Assembly (NCBI GenBank): GCA_019279435.1
Contig: JAAALK010000283.1
Coordinates: 62,354,642-62,418,641, forward strand
Reading direction: 5' to 3'
Length of the DNA stretch: 64,000 nt
From: Zizania palustris
Taxonomy: Eukaryota; Streptophyta; Magnoliopsida; Poales; Poaceae
Shown: one piece after another, positions 54,153-64,000 of the stretch
Layout of the letters: each line of letters opens with the position of its first letter
Numbering within the stretch: the first letter of the stretch is position 1
Made by a program: the position numbers and the translations under genes
The notes under the pieces: model-generated
The model's input: only the letters and a program-made list of their open reading frames with translations
What the model was told of the DNA's origin: nothing
Database searches by the model: none

Positions 54153-55488
54153 GATATTTTGCGTCAGTTTTCTTTGCTCTTTACTCTTTTCTTGAGTCTC
54201 TTTGTGTGTGTTCATATCATACATATTCACATATCACACTTTAGAGATGCTTCTGTCATATGATTGAACTGCTTTACTCATTCTAGCGGGTACATGCTTT
54301 TGATTACTTGTCAATGATCATGCTTTGATTCAGTTCGCTTGACATGTTTGATATCTGTCATATGCATGGCTTTTACGCTTTCAACTTGAAAAATGATCAC
54401 CATTGCTTCTGGTAACTAGCATGTGTAGGCTGAATGTTTTTGCTACTTGTTACATGCCTTGTAGCTAGTTCATCACATAGATGCAGATATGCAACTTGGA
54501 CATCTTTATGCTTTAACATGGAAAATGTGCTTTAAAAATGATGAAAATCAAAACTGAATGAAAATTCCATGCCCTTTTTATGCTTGCGTTGAAAAGATCC
54601 AAGTGGGTTTGCTTTGTCGCATTATATTGTCCTGGACTGCTTACCATAGCACCTTGGTATGAACTAGGACAATGTAGTGTATGCCAAGACCAATGTCTTA
54701 AGCTTCTGATGGCCCAGTCCTGGCCTAGGCTTGACTTGGTCGGTTAGCATAAGGTTTGACATGCAAATAACCCTTGGCAAAAATAACAAAGGAAAATGAA
54801 AAAGCCTGAACTTTAAAGGGATAACAAGTTTGCTGAAGCATTTTGTTTTGAACAATGCTTATCTTGGTAGATATCAGTTAGCTTCTGCATCTCATGCTTT
54901 ACCTTGCTTGTTTACTAGACAATGTGGTGATGCTTTTATTTGCAAAAAAAAAAAAAACTGAAAAATGCGTGCTAAATGACTTTCTTTAGATATCATCTCT
55001 TGCACTGATCATGCCATGTATCTTCGACAGTATCTCCTTTGCTATACCTGTTAGATACTGTATTTGCAGTCAATCATATCTGAGAAGCATGCTTTCTACA
55101 CTCCACCTGCACCCCAGTTGCATTCACTGCATATCTTGAGGGGGAGTTGCTTTTCAGGGGGAGTCTGTGTCTCTTTTTGAGTGCTTGATGAGTTCACTTG
55201 TCAACAAGGGGGAGAAAATTGGGATCAGAGTTTAAGGGGGAGTTCTTACTCTGTTGTTATCCTTGTTGTTCTGCAATCACACTCATTTTGAGCTTTTGTG
55301 TTTCGGTTAACCATAATGACCGCTTCTTGCTTTTGGTTGGCTTTTGGTCATTAGGGTTAAACTTTTACCTTATTTTTCTTCTTCTTTGTTTCTCTTGTGT
55401 TTTGTTTTCGTGTTTCCACATTTGTTTCACAGGTGCTGAAGAGCTGAGAATTGAGGAGTGTTGACAATGCACTCATCAAGGGGGAGAT
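54153..55488 (+). other. Sire-B 3' spacer with repeated polypurine tracts
   Basis: About 1.3 kb non-coding. GGGGGAG tracts occur near 55,139, 55,157, 55,206 and 55,235, and the LTR-adjacent tract is at 55,478-55,488. Some blocks resemble the Sire-A spacer (GAAAAGATCCA-GGGTTTG, AGTGTATGCCAA). An 88-codon frame at 55,198-55,464 is hydrophobic but lacks env-like features; I do not call it a gene. Confidence 0.85.
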
Positions 55489-57484
55489 TGAGGAGCCATG
55501 CTGAATAGCGTGGGCCTCATGGCTCTAGAAGTGATGAGTCATTGTCAACGATAGTCAAAGAGGACTGAAGAGAAGAAGAGATCTGCTGTTTCATGGGCCG
55601 CGTGTGACTCAGGTACACGGGCAGCGAGCGACTGTCGGGCAGAGGAGGCTGCGAAGTCGGGCTGGCCCAATCCGGGTACATGGGCCAGAAGCAGTAGAAG
55701 ACCCACTGGGCTGTTGACCAGAACTGACTCAGGTACACGGGCGGTGAGCGATTGCCGGGCTGAGAGAGCTGCGGAGTCGGGCCGGCCCAATCCGGGTACC
55801 TGGTGCAAAGCTGGTGGAGGCTTTGTCAGTTTCGGCGTAAAACTGACAACCGTTGATTCTGTATCCGACTGTCCAGAAGAATAGCTTCAGGATATGTCAT
55901 CTGTTACTCTAGGCCCACAGTCAGTCAGTTGTGTCTGTAAAAATACCTAAGGGCAGTAGAGTCATTTTCTGTATTTTTGAGTCTGTAAAACCCTAAGGGG
56001 CTGGTAGAATATTCCTAGTGTTGGGCTGCCTATAAATAGCACCCCAATCCCTAGGGTTTGGACTACCCTTTTGTGCTGAAATCAAATCCACCCATTGGGT
56101 CATTTTGCTCCCTTCCTCTCTCTCTCTCCTGTGTGCGCCGCCAGGACCAGGTGCTCTCTGTTCTTGCATTATTTTGGCTCAAATCCCTTGGATGCTTTAA
56201 TGCTTTGGTCCCTGGTGTATTTATTGGCTGCATTGTGTTCGGTTTGGGGAGTTATTGCGTTGGATTCGGGCTGTGGTATTTTTTCCTTGGGGAGAAGCTT
56301 CTTCGGTTGGATGTGTTCATCACGGTGGTAGTACTAGTTCTTGCTGTTGCAAGTAGTACTGCTTTACTGTAGCTACAGTGTTCGGCTGCAGCTTTTCACC
56401 TTCCATTCCCCAGCTTTTTGATCGAACCCGACAGTGTTTTTTACCTTTTTTCTGGGTGTGTCCGGCGAAGCTCGGTTCAGTGCAAAGCCCCTCAACTCCG
56501 TGAGGCAGGGTCCGATCGAACCCCTCTAAAAGCTTCGCTCAGACTTCTAACTTCGTTTATGTGTCTGAGTTGCTAGCTTCGGAGTTCTCCCTGTATGGAC
56601 AGCATCGCACACTTCGAACTAGCATACTCCGAATCTATCTGTTCGAAGTGCACACTTCGTTAGGTTTCGAAGTTGGATTCGAAGTTTGTCTGTTCTGATA
56701 GACTTCGCTTAGATTTTCTTGTGGTGTGTCAGCCTTCGATTTTCCTTCCGAAGCTTTCTCTGTTTGAAGATAGAGTGTATGCTTCGAACTTGATTTTCTG
56801 TCACGTGACAGACTTCGCTTCTTTGTTCGAAGGTTGTCTGTTTGTGTGCGTTGTGTTCGAAGTTTTTCTGTTCGAAGGTTGTGCTTCGAAGCTCTCGGTT
56901 CGAAGTTGTGTTCGAAGTTGTGTCTTCGAAGTGCATACTTCGAAGCAGGCTCCGGCACTGTTTGACTTCGCTCCGAAGCTCTTGATTCGAATCTGTGTTC
57001 GAAGTCCTGTCCTTGAAGTTCACTTCGAACCAGGCTTCGACACTATTTTACTTCGCTCCGAAGTACACTTCGCTTCTCAACACTTCGAATTAGACTAGTC
57101 ACCGATACCCTCGGCTCTTCGGACAGACTCCGACACCTACCTCCGAAGCAGACTTCGACGTGCGAAGGGGGCTTCGCCAAGACCCGAACAGGAGACAACT
57201 TTGGACAGTAACTTCTCTTTTCACTTTATACATACTTAGATCATTTCATTGAGAAGTATAGGCCTGTTACAACTTGTTTATCTACCTAGTTGCACCACTT
57301 TAGTTTTACACTGTATATCATCAGTTGCTTCTAGGTTAGAAACCTTTAGACTTAGGCCTACTGTCTACTTTCTGCTGCATAGTATTTTTGAGGTGCGTTG
57401 GGTATTGGGAACAGGCCATAGATTCGAAAGAATTTTTAAGGCGCCCATTCACCCCCCCCTCTGGTCGCTACTTTCGGTCCTACA
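55489..57484 (+). repeat. Sire-B 3' LTR
   Basis: 1,996 bp; same length as the 5' LTR and no difference found by comparing all shared translated frames and several lines of sequence. Confidence 0.95.
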
Positions 57485-57489
57485 ATAGG

Positions 57490-57785
57490 TGCTGGGCCAG
57501 AATGGGGCGACTAGTGGTGGCATCGCTGGCATGGCACGAAGGCAGTGCCACAACGGATGGAGGTGAATCGATGGATATGGGCTAGGGGGGAGGGGCCAGT
57601 CGTTCAAGGGGTGGCGGATTGGCAGATGGGGAGGGGACATTTGCCTAGAGGAGATGACCGGAGGTAGTATCGCCAACGTGGTAGGGGATAACGGAAGAGG
57701 GGGCGGAATGGCGGATACAGGCGGGCGCTGGTAGAAAGGGGCAACACAAGGGGGCGACAGAAGGGGCGGTAGAAGGGAGTGGCGG
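57490..57785. other. G-rich host sequence right of Sire-B
   Basis: Continuation of 46,085-46,146 after the ATAGG duplication; GGGGCGACAG-type low-complexity DNA. Possibly a degraded GC-rich leader or LTR of an older element. No gene. Confidence 0.45.
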
Positions 57786-57789
57786 AAGC

Positions 57790-57895
57790 TAGGGACGGTA
57801 AAAATTTAACCTTGTGTTTTAAATTTTGTTTCAAGGTTTTGTGTGAAACACGCCTTGAGACATGGGGTTCTACCGAATTTCATTGACAAATAGGC
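57790..57895. repeat. Direct repeat of about 100 bp, right copy
   Basis: Second copy of 45,490-45,590, about 90% alike by eye. Confidence 0.75.
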
Positions 57896-58062
57896 CATTG
57901 GGTTGCCTGTTATGCTATGAGATAAAAGGAAATATTCAACTAACTTTTTTGCGGGCGACATGCATACAAATAACTTTCCATAATTAAGTTGGTTATGCCA
58001 TTTTTTAATTAATTATTTTAAAGAAAATTAATCAATGATTTAGATTGAGGTAGGAGGTTACC

Positions 58063-58071
<9 letters not shown>

Positions 58072-58130
<59 letters not shown>

Positions 58131-58272
58131 GGGAACGCTATTCTACACTATGGGTGTAGAATGCTATTCTACACCGATCATCCCAATCGTGCCCACCCCC
58201 CACCCAATCCCAACCCCTCCATTCCACGTCGGTGTAGAATAGCATTCTACACCCGTGGTGTAGAATAGCATT

Positions 58273-58312
<40 letters not shown>
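58072..58312. mobile_element. Inverted-repeat MITE inside a TA microsatellite
   Basis: TA repeats at 58,072-58,129 and 58,275-58,312 flank a 145-bp unit. Its ends are inverted repeats of about 47 bp built from CTATTCTACAC and GTGTAGAATAG motifs (58,131-58,178 against the complement of 58,229-58,274). A TA target fits Tc1/mariner-type MITEs, but the microsatellite hides any real duplication. Confidence 0.6.
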
Positions 58313-58315
<3 letters not shown>

Positions 58316-58436
58316 ATTTTCCAAAAATTTGGACGTACAGCTAGCTGTACCACTTCCTCCACGGTGGGTTCGCCCCTGTCTGTTATCATTAAAAAAGAAG
58401 ATACCTTCCATAAATACCTTGCTTGCCTGGGTTGTC

Positions 58437-58444
58437 TATAAATA
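58437..58444 (+). promoter_or_regulatory. TATA box of the BURP gene
   Basis: TATAAATA in GGTTGTCTATAAATACTCCC, 102 bp upstream of the first start codon. No other promoter motif is claimed. The MITE and TA repeats lie about 125 bp further upstream. Confidence 0.7.
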
Positions 58445-58510
58445 CTCCCAACCATCTGGTCACCGAGAACACAGCGCAACTAGCTACTTACTATCTAGCT
58501 AGCAACACTA

Positions 58511-58880
58511 CTTACTATCTAGCTAGCAGCTAGCTGCTTACAAAAATGAAAGCAATTGGTGGCCTCCTGCTGCCACTAATCCCATTCCTTCTGGTGAGTT
58601 CATATATACATGTAGTTAATTTCTGAACCATCTTAGCTTGTAGAATATTGTTGTGATAATAGCTTAATAATTGACATAAACAACTGAACGATCTCTTACT
58701 ATCTAAGCTAGCACCATACAAAAATGAAAGCAATTGGTGGCCTCCTGCATCCACTAATCCCATTCCTTCTGGTGAGTCCGGCCATATATATATATATAGT
58801 TAATTTCTGAACCATCTTAGCTTGTAGAATATTGTTTGATAATAGCTTAATAATTGACATAAACAACTGAACGATCTCTT
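58511..58880 (+). repeat. Tandem duplication of BURP exon 1 and flank
   Basis: Two copies about 178 bp apart. ATG 58,546 and ATG 58,724 each open a 48-bp exon reading MKAIGGLL[L/H]PLIPFLL before GTGAGT donors at 58,594 and 58,772. Upstream (CTTACTATCTA-GCTAGCA) and intron sequence (TTAATTTCTGAACCATCTTA) are duplicated too. Both copies would splice in phase to exon 2. The second has His in the hydrophobic core. Confidence 0.9.
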
Positions 58881-61800
58881 ATTTGTTCTTATTGTTTGCA
58901 GTTTAATTAACTTGGTGTGATTTTTAACCTATCTCATTTCTTCTCTAAACTCTAATTCATCCTCTTTAAATCTCTAATTTCTAAACACTATATATGAAAA
59001 CTTTATCAAAACATTTTAAAATTTTTATCATAGTATTTATGTATCATATCATAACACCATGATAAATCTCATATTTTTCGGATTTCATTTGATTTTTTTA
59101 GAATTAAAAAACTATCAAGTTCTATATTGTCGATCGATAGAGTGTCGCAAACTCATTTTTTTAAACTTTATTTCAATTTAGTGTAAAAAAACTCAAAATA
59201 TACTAACAATGATGAATATGATTTTTCTATATTTTTTGTTCATTATTTTAGGCACTTGTAGTTCAAATTTCACCTGTTTCAATTTAAATCCAAGAAACAT
59301 ACTTAATGAATAAAAAATAGCTAATTGAAACATTGTTTCACACAATTTTTTTAAAAAAAATTGTTTGCCGAGTGCTTTTTTAAAAACACTCGGCAAACCC
59401 GAAAAAAAATTTTTGGCCGCAAGGGCACAACGACGTGACGTCTATTAGTATCAAGGCTTTGCCGAGTGTATTTTTAAAAAACACTCAGCAAATAATTTGT
59501 TTGCCGAGTGTTTTTATTTTGCCGAGTGCCTGAAATATTACACTCGGCAAATATTTGTGCACTCGGTGAATAATCGTTTTTCGGTAGTGGTGTATGTTCC
59601 AACACTTGATTACCCATCGATTGTTACGGAGCACGATGGCGTGCATCGATAAATATAAAAATGAATATTTTCAAGGTTATGAAAAATAGTAATCACTGCA
59701 TATTGTAAACTGGTTACGTTCAAATCCAGGTGATCGTGGTAGTTAGAGGAGATGGCCGTACAAGCTTGTCAGATGGAGCAGTCGCAAATCCAGTCGAGGT
59801 GAAGGCTTACTGGGAGACAACACTCCCCAACACACCAATGCCCCGAGCAATGCTTGACATCTTGGTGCCTCCACGAGGTGTGTCTCTCTCCCCCTCCTCC
59901 CTACCTCCTCTCTCTCTCTCATATATATATGTATATATACCCAACACATTGTCTCTCTTTGTAAAAACAATATAGGTGTGAATTAACCAAATCGACCAAC
60001 AAATAACTAACTGTAAGTACTGCAATAAGAATTTTATGAACTTTCAATGTTTGTTTGAAACCCAACAGATCAAATGATACCACGTGATATTGATTTAAAC
60101 CAAAAGTTTGTTCATCTCTCTCTTGAGGGCTTGTTTGCCACAACATAATCATATCATGGCTAATTCTAGGTCGATGGAGCGGGATTGTGGCATACCAAAC
60201 AAAACACACACACACACACACATAGTATATAGCAAAGACCACACTGCTTATTACTTTGACATGTCCTTTTATCTAAATTTTCCTTTGTTAGAGCGAGATC
60301 TCTACACAAAATAATAATAATAATATTTATCTTCAAAGGTAGCATTAAGGGAATATGTAAATCTCAATACATAGAGTGGACTGTAAACCATCCATGCATG
60401 TTCATATAGATCCTAATTAAAATAATCATTAAGTTTGTATATTCTTGACTAAATATTACAAAACCTAGGGTATGACAAATAAATATGGTTCTTTGAGAAG
60501 TTTACCCCAAAGCACATGAACATTTGAGAAACGTATATAAAATCCTTATAGGCTCTTATGAAATTTTCTTTATCATCACTTTACCATATTTTATGTCCTT
60601 CTCTCACTCAACATATTTAAAGAAAATATATTTAAAGCACAGAGTCAGGTAGACATGCTTCAAGTTTTGTAATGACATGATTGAAATTCTTAATAATGTA
60701 TAAGAAATTTTCTGTAGTATAGCTACTCTAACATTATTACATCACACTTAACCTTATTTTACATATTTTTATAAATTTAATTTCTTGTGTATGCTCGATA
60801 AAATTAATACATCATTTTTAATGAATAAACTCATTTCTAATTGACATTCTAATGGTTTGTTTATCTACTCAGCAGATATAAGCAAGGTCAATGCTGAGTA
60901 TAAACATGCCACACAAGATGAGAAGACACAAGGCCCTCGGAAGTTCTCAGGGAAATTTGGACACAAACAAGTGCCGAACAAGGAAGGAGATGACAAAGAA
61001 ATACGAAAGTTTCCTCTTTACTTTTACGACAAAATGCCGAACAAGGAAGGAGATGACAAAGAGATACGAAAGTTTCCGCTTTACTTTTACGACAAAATGC
61101 CGAAAAAGGAAGGAGATGACCAAGAACTACGAAAGTTTCCACTTTACTTTTACGACAAAATGTCGAACAAGGAAGGAGACGACAAAGAAATACGAAAGAT
61201 TCCGCTTTACTTTTATGATAAAATGTCGAACAAGGAAGGAGATGACAAAAAAATACGAAAGTTTCCGTTGTACTTTTACGACAAAGGGCCGAACAATAAT
61301 GGAGGTGATGAAGAGATGGGTGAGTTTATATTTTCCATGATGCAGTAATTTACACATGAATAAACACACACACACACATATGTATGTATATTAGTGCACT
61401 AAATAACAAATAGCACATAAGAATTTGTAGAAGAATAATCTTGACTTTATTATGATTACTCTTATGTCCTCAATGTTATTTTCTTAGGAGAGGGGCACAA
61501 GCATATTCACCACCATGAACATGCCCATGTTCATCTGCCTAAAGGAGGGAGAGATGTCTTCTTTTTCGAGGACAATTTGGTCACAGGATCTGTTCTAACA
61601 ATTCGCATTGCATCGACAATAACAAATGTCAAGTTTCTACACCAAGATGCATCAAAGAACCTCCCATTCTCATATAAGAACTTCACTGATATCATCAACA
61701 TGTTTGGACAAGCATCTCACACCATGGCTGATGACATAGCATGGACACTGAGGCAATGTGATCACACAAAAATGATCCATGGTGAGATTGCCGGATGTGC

Positions 61801-62239
61801 TACATCGATCGAGTCCTTTGTCGAGCTTGTAGTGTCCTCACTAGGTACAAACAACGTCAGGTCTTTCTCCTCTGGTGCTCCAAATGAAGGTGTAGCATCA
61901 TTGAACTACACTTTGGCCTCTGTTAATCTTCTGACCAATGAAAACCAAAGCGTCCTAGTATGCCATGATATGCCATACCCCTATAAGGTTTTCTACTGCC
62001 ACACCGCCACTCCAAGTAGGGCATATCAGTTGAAACTTGTCAGTGATGTTGGTCTACCATCGATGGATGGGTTGGTAGTGTGCCACCTTAACACATCGAC
62101 CTGGGACCCTGACCACCCTTTCTTCCAGGTGATGCATGTGAAGCCAGGTCAGACAACAGCCTGCCACTTTCTTAATAGTGGTAGCATCGTCTGGGTGCCT
62201 ACTACTAAATTGGGAGACAAGCAACATGCATCCCAGTGA
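58546..62239 (+). CDS. BURP-domain secreted protein
   Basis: Four exons, 58,546-58,593, 59,730-59,877, 60,873-61,319 and 61,488-62,239, all with GT/AG borders, give 464 residues. Residues 1 to about 24 are a signal peptide (MKAIGGLLLPLIPFLLVIVV), followed by a short segment typical of the family (VEVKAYWETTLPNTPMPRAM). Exon 3 encodes five 21-residue repeats; exon 4 a His-rich linker and the BURP domain (DVFFFEDNLVTGS start). Its signature CH-X10-CH-X26-CH-X25-CH-X8-W is complete (VCHDM, FYCHTA, VVCHLN, TACHFL, IVWVP). BURP proteins are plant-specific, mostly extracellular, and include RD22, USP, PG1-beta and RAFTIN types; the molecular activity here is unknown. Exon 1 has a tandem duplicate at 58,724. 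No stop or frameshift. Confidence 0.9.
58915..59589 (-). mobile_element. CACTA 5' end fragment in BURP intron 1 (E6)
   Basis: The terminus TTTTTCGGTAGTG at 59,577-59,589, read on the minus strand, gives CACTACCGAAAAACGATTATT, the same end as E5. Subterminal TTTGCCGAGTG pairs lie at 59,363-59,570, then AT-rich DNA to about 58,915. No opposite terminus or 3-bp duplication is seen, so it is a truncated end. It adds about 675 bp to intron 1. Confidence 0.8.
60873..60875 (+). other. Tandem splice acceptor (NAGNAG) of BURP exon 3
   Basis: The intron 2 end reads CTACTCAGCAGATATAAGC. AG at 60,871-60,872 or at 60,874-60,875 can both be used without changing the frame, adding or removing one alanine. 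Confidence 0.7.
60974..61320 (+). repeat. Five 63-bp coding repeats in BURP exon 3
   Basis: Units start at 60,974, 61,037, 61,100, 61,163 and 61,226, followed by a degenerate sixth at 61,289. Each encodes a 21-residue module with the core KEGDDKEIRKFPLYFYDK: a charged half and an aromatic half. Differences among units are mostly conservative (I to L, F to I, D to Q). Confidence 0.92.
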
Positions 62240-62460
62240 GTTAAAATCTACATGTACGTGTGAAAGTACCGCCTTTAGGCAACTTTCAATGTGTTTATTG
62301 TTTTCCATGTAGGGTGGTGCTTGTGTGCACTTAGCGAGTGAATCAAGGGACATTGTAGTGCTGGATGGCTAGTGTTTCAAGCCCAAAATAAAATAAGAAG
62401 TGCAAGCATTGGATGTGTGATATAGAACTATGATGTCAATCGAGTACTAAAGGCATGGGT
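62240..62460 (+). other. BURP 3' untranslated region
   Basis: Follows TGA at 62,237-62,239. An AATAAAATAAG stretch at about 62,386 is a plausible polyadenylation signal. No reading frame of interest. Confidence 0.45.
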
Positions 62461-64000
62461 AGTGTATTTCATATCCATACACACAAAAATTTCCATACTC
62501 ATTAACCACAATGGCTAAATACTCTTGTCCATACCTGATAACGACGATCGTTATATACATACAGGTATACCATTTACCCATCAGAATAGGCTGGTTGTGA
62601 CGATGCATGGTGGTGGTGGTGGTGGAAAGGGCCGGCGTGGGGCTGACTAGCGTAGGGTCTAGTGGAGAGGCACAGGGTCGACGGAGGGAGGCACGAGGCC
62701 CGACGGTCACTACAGCATGACATCGATTTGTCGATAGAAAATCTATTAGTGAAAGCACTATTTAACACAAAAAAATGTTGGCAAAGGCTTTTACCCATAA
62801 AAATGTGTGTGGGGACAAAGCTTGTGCTTAAAGTCCTATGCCGATAGACTACATCTTTGCCAACAGATGGTTTGTCTAGGAATAATTTATACCACATGAC
62901 AGACAATATTTACCAACAGACATCCCGCTGCATGCAAAAATTACATATAACAACATACTATATATAATGGTATGATGAGTAACCTATTTAAAATTGAATA
63001 TATATATATATATGTATATCATAAAACAATGCATTCAATATCAAATCAAAAACTCCATTTAACCCATTTATCCATTCAACACATGTAGTCCAGAAACACA
63101 ATATATTCATATAAATCATGGATTAAAGTCACAATGTCCAAAAGACCACACTACAACACCTACTTTAGTCCTACATTAGAGTTTTCCAAAAGATCAACTT
63201 CAGTTCTACATTAGAGTTTTCTGAAAGATCAACTTCAGTTCTACATTAGAGTTGTCCAAAAGATCAAGACTCTGTCTATGTTTATTATGTGTTGTAATTG
63301 AAGCTTTCACCAATGCGGATTAGTAAACCTTGTGAGACTTCTTGTTTCTATCTTGGCTAGGTGCTATAACTTCATCAATATAGGCAACCCAAAGTGATAG
63401 ATATCTGTAAGATAGACCATTTTTATTATCGCAATACCCTTCAATGCAATTAATTGTGATTCTAATATTTCAGTATCTAGTGCAAGAATAATCATGCGTA
63501 GAGCATTGATGGAAACAAAAGCTAAAAGCGCTACTCCTATTTGGTCATATTAAAAGTACATAAAGCACTACTCCTATATCTTGCAAATATATAATCTGAT
63601 ATTCACTATAGTCTACTAAACCAAACAAATACTAAATGTGAGGGCACTTAGTGCTTTCCCACTTCCTCTGTTAGGGTTTGGTTGGTAAGGAGGGCACAAA
63701 AAACACATGAAAATTGATCTTGGTGGGGATTTTTATGTGCACATGACATCCCCTTTGTAGCCAGGTTATATATCCCGCTAGGAGAGAGAATCCCACTCAA
63801 CATTTGGGAGATACAACAATACAAATCCCGATCATTCAAAAAGCCCTCGAAAAAAATCAAAATAAACAAGTGAAAAATAACTTGGTTCAATACTAATTGC
63901 AATGGTTCGATACTAATTTAGTGCTTGAATACTAATCCCTAGGCAGTGTAACTTGGTCACAACATGAAGGATATGCCCAAGAAAATTCCGTAGATCGGAA
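62461..64000. other. Downstream intergenic, no gene seen
   Basis: AT-rich DNA with a GGT microsatellite near 62,610 and TA runs near 63,000. CACTACAGCATGACATCGAT near 62,708 and CACTACAACACCTACTTTAG at 63,149 resemble CACTA starts, but opposite ends are not visible. Frames on both strands near 62,450-62,900 and 63,650-63,900 lack recognisable domains. Confidence 0.4.
63163..63267. repeat. Three 35-bp tandem repeats
   Basis: CTTCAGTTCTACATTAGAG-type units start at 63,163, 63,198 and 63,233, about 90% alike by eye. They begin 15 bp after a CACTACAACACC sequence, so they could be subterminal repeats of another transposon end. Confidence 0.75.

Larger units (their letters stand above)
46147..57484 (+). 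mobile_element. Sire-B, complete Sirevirus-type Ty1/copia element
   Basis: 11,338 bp, LTRs of 1,996 bp that look identical wherever compared, duplication ATAGG at 46,142-46,146 and 57,485-57,489. iMet primer site, gag with two knuckles, full pol, spacer with GGGGGAG tracts and last polypurine tract at 55,478-55,488. The LTR sequence is unrelated to Sire-A except for the CTTCGAAG-type motifs, so it is a different family of the same lineage. With no LTR difference seen, the insertion is probably younger than a few tens of thousands of years. Confidence 0.96.

Noticed and set aside
55198..55464. Possible env-like ORF in the Sire-B spacer (88 codons)
   Set aside because: Hydrophobic but short, without signal or envelope features, and overlapping the polypurine tract region.
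58072..58312. CRISPR-like or regulatory repeat array upstream of the BURP gene
   Set aside because: It is a TA microsatellite holding one inverted-repeat unit, not a spaced array.
31941..59589. A single giant CACTA element with matching ends at 31,941 and 59,589
   Set aside because: The ends match in sequence, but both are the same (5') type of terminus, flanking triplets differ (AGT and GTG), each is truncated on its inner side, and the interval contains a host gene exon and unrelated elements.
60080..60210. Short inverted repeat (GGCTTGTTTGCCACAAC and GTGGCATACCAAACAAA) in BURP intron 2, possible MITE
   Set aside because: Arms are short and no target duplication could be recognised; left unassigned.

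Overview
This window is plant nuclear DNA, almost certainly from a grass and probably a panicoid; I cannot name the species. The evidence is the combination of CACTA (En/Spm) transposons with CACTACCGGAAA termini and dense TTTGCCGAGTG subterminal repeats, Sirevirus-type Ty1/copia retrotransposons with repeated polypurine tracts, Tourist and Mutator-like MITEs, and one spliced host gene encoding a BURP-domain protein. I see no bacterial-style operon, rRNA, tRNA or CRISPR.

Layout. Positions 1-31,629 hold a four-level nest. An outer CACTA element (E1, minus strand, 5' end at 31,629, running off the left edge) was interrupted by a second CACTA (E2, 3,389-29,215, 3-bp duplication ATT). E2 was invaded by a Ty3/gypsy element, of which 10,350-25,747 survives (minus strand, mainly one long LTR plus the leader and the start of gag). 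That LTR was in turn split by a young Sirevirus (Sire-A, 12,955-23,752, 5-bp duplication ATTAA). From 31,903 to about 45,600 there is a mosaic of MITEs, local segmental duplications and a third, internally deleted CACTA (E4, 33,222-39,845, duplication AAT) lying inside a Tourist-like MITE. A second Sirevirus (Sire-B, 46,147-57,484, duplication ATAGG) follows, with LTRs that look identical. From 58,437 to 62,239 lies the only convincing host gene, a four-exon BURP gene with a secretion signal, a tandemly duplicated first exon, a CACTA end fragment in intron 1 and five 21-residue repeats in exon 3.

How the parts work together. The CACTA elements encode TnpD (TNP2-type transposase) and a TnpA-like second protein (Ptta/En/Spm, Transposase_24-like). 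Every copy seen here is defective: E1 and E2 carry several nonsense codons and E4 joins TnpD to a TnpA intron. The Sireviruses have complete gag and pol domains and are potentially recent. Sire-A separates gag and pol by one in-frame UAG, whereas Sire-B places pol in the -1 frame.

The most interesting unexplained structures are in the CACTA family. A perfect or near-perfect palindrome sits at the inner edge of the 5' subterminal domain in all three elements. A 40-bp palindrome centred on CACGTG lies in the 3' subterminal domain of E2 and E4. A conserved inverted repeat of about 200 bp, with an upstream ORF, sits in the TnpD leader.
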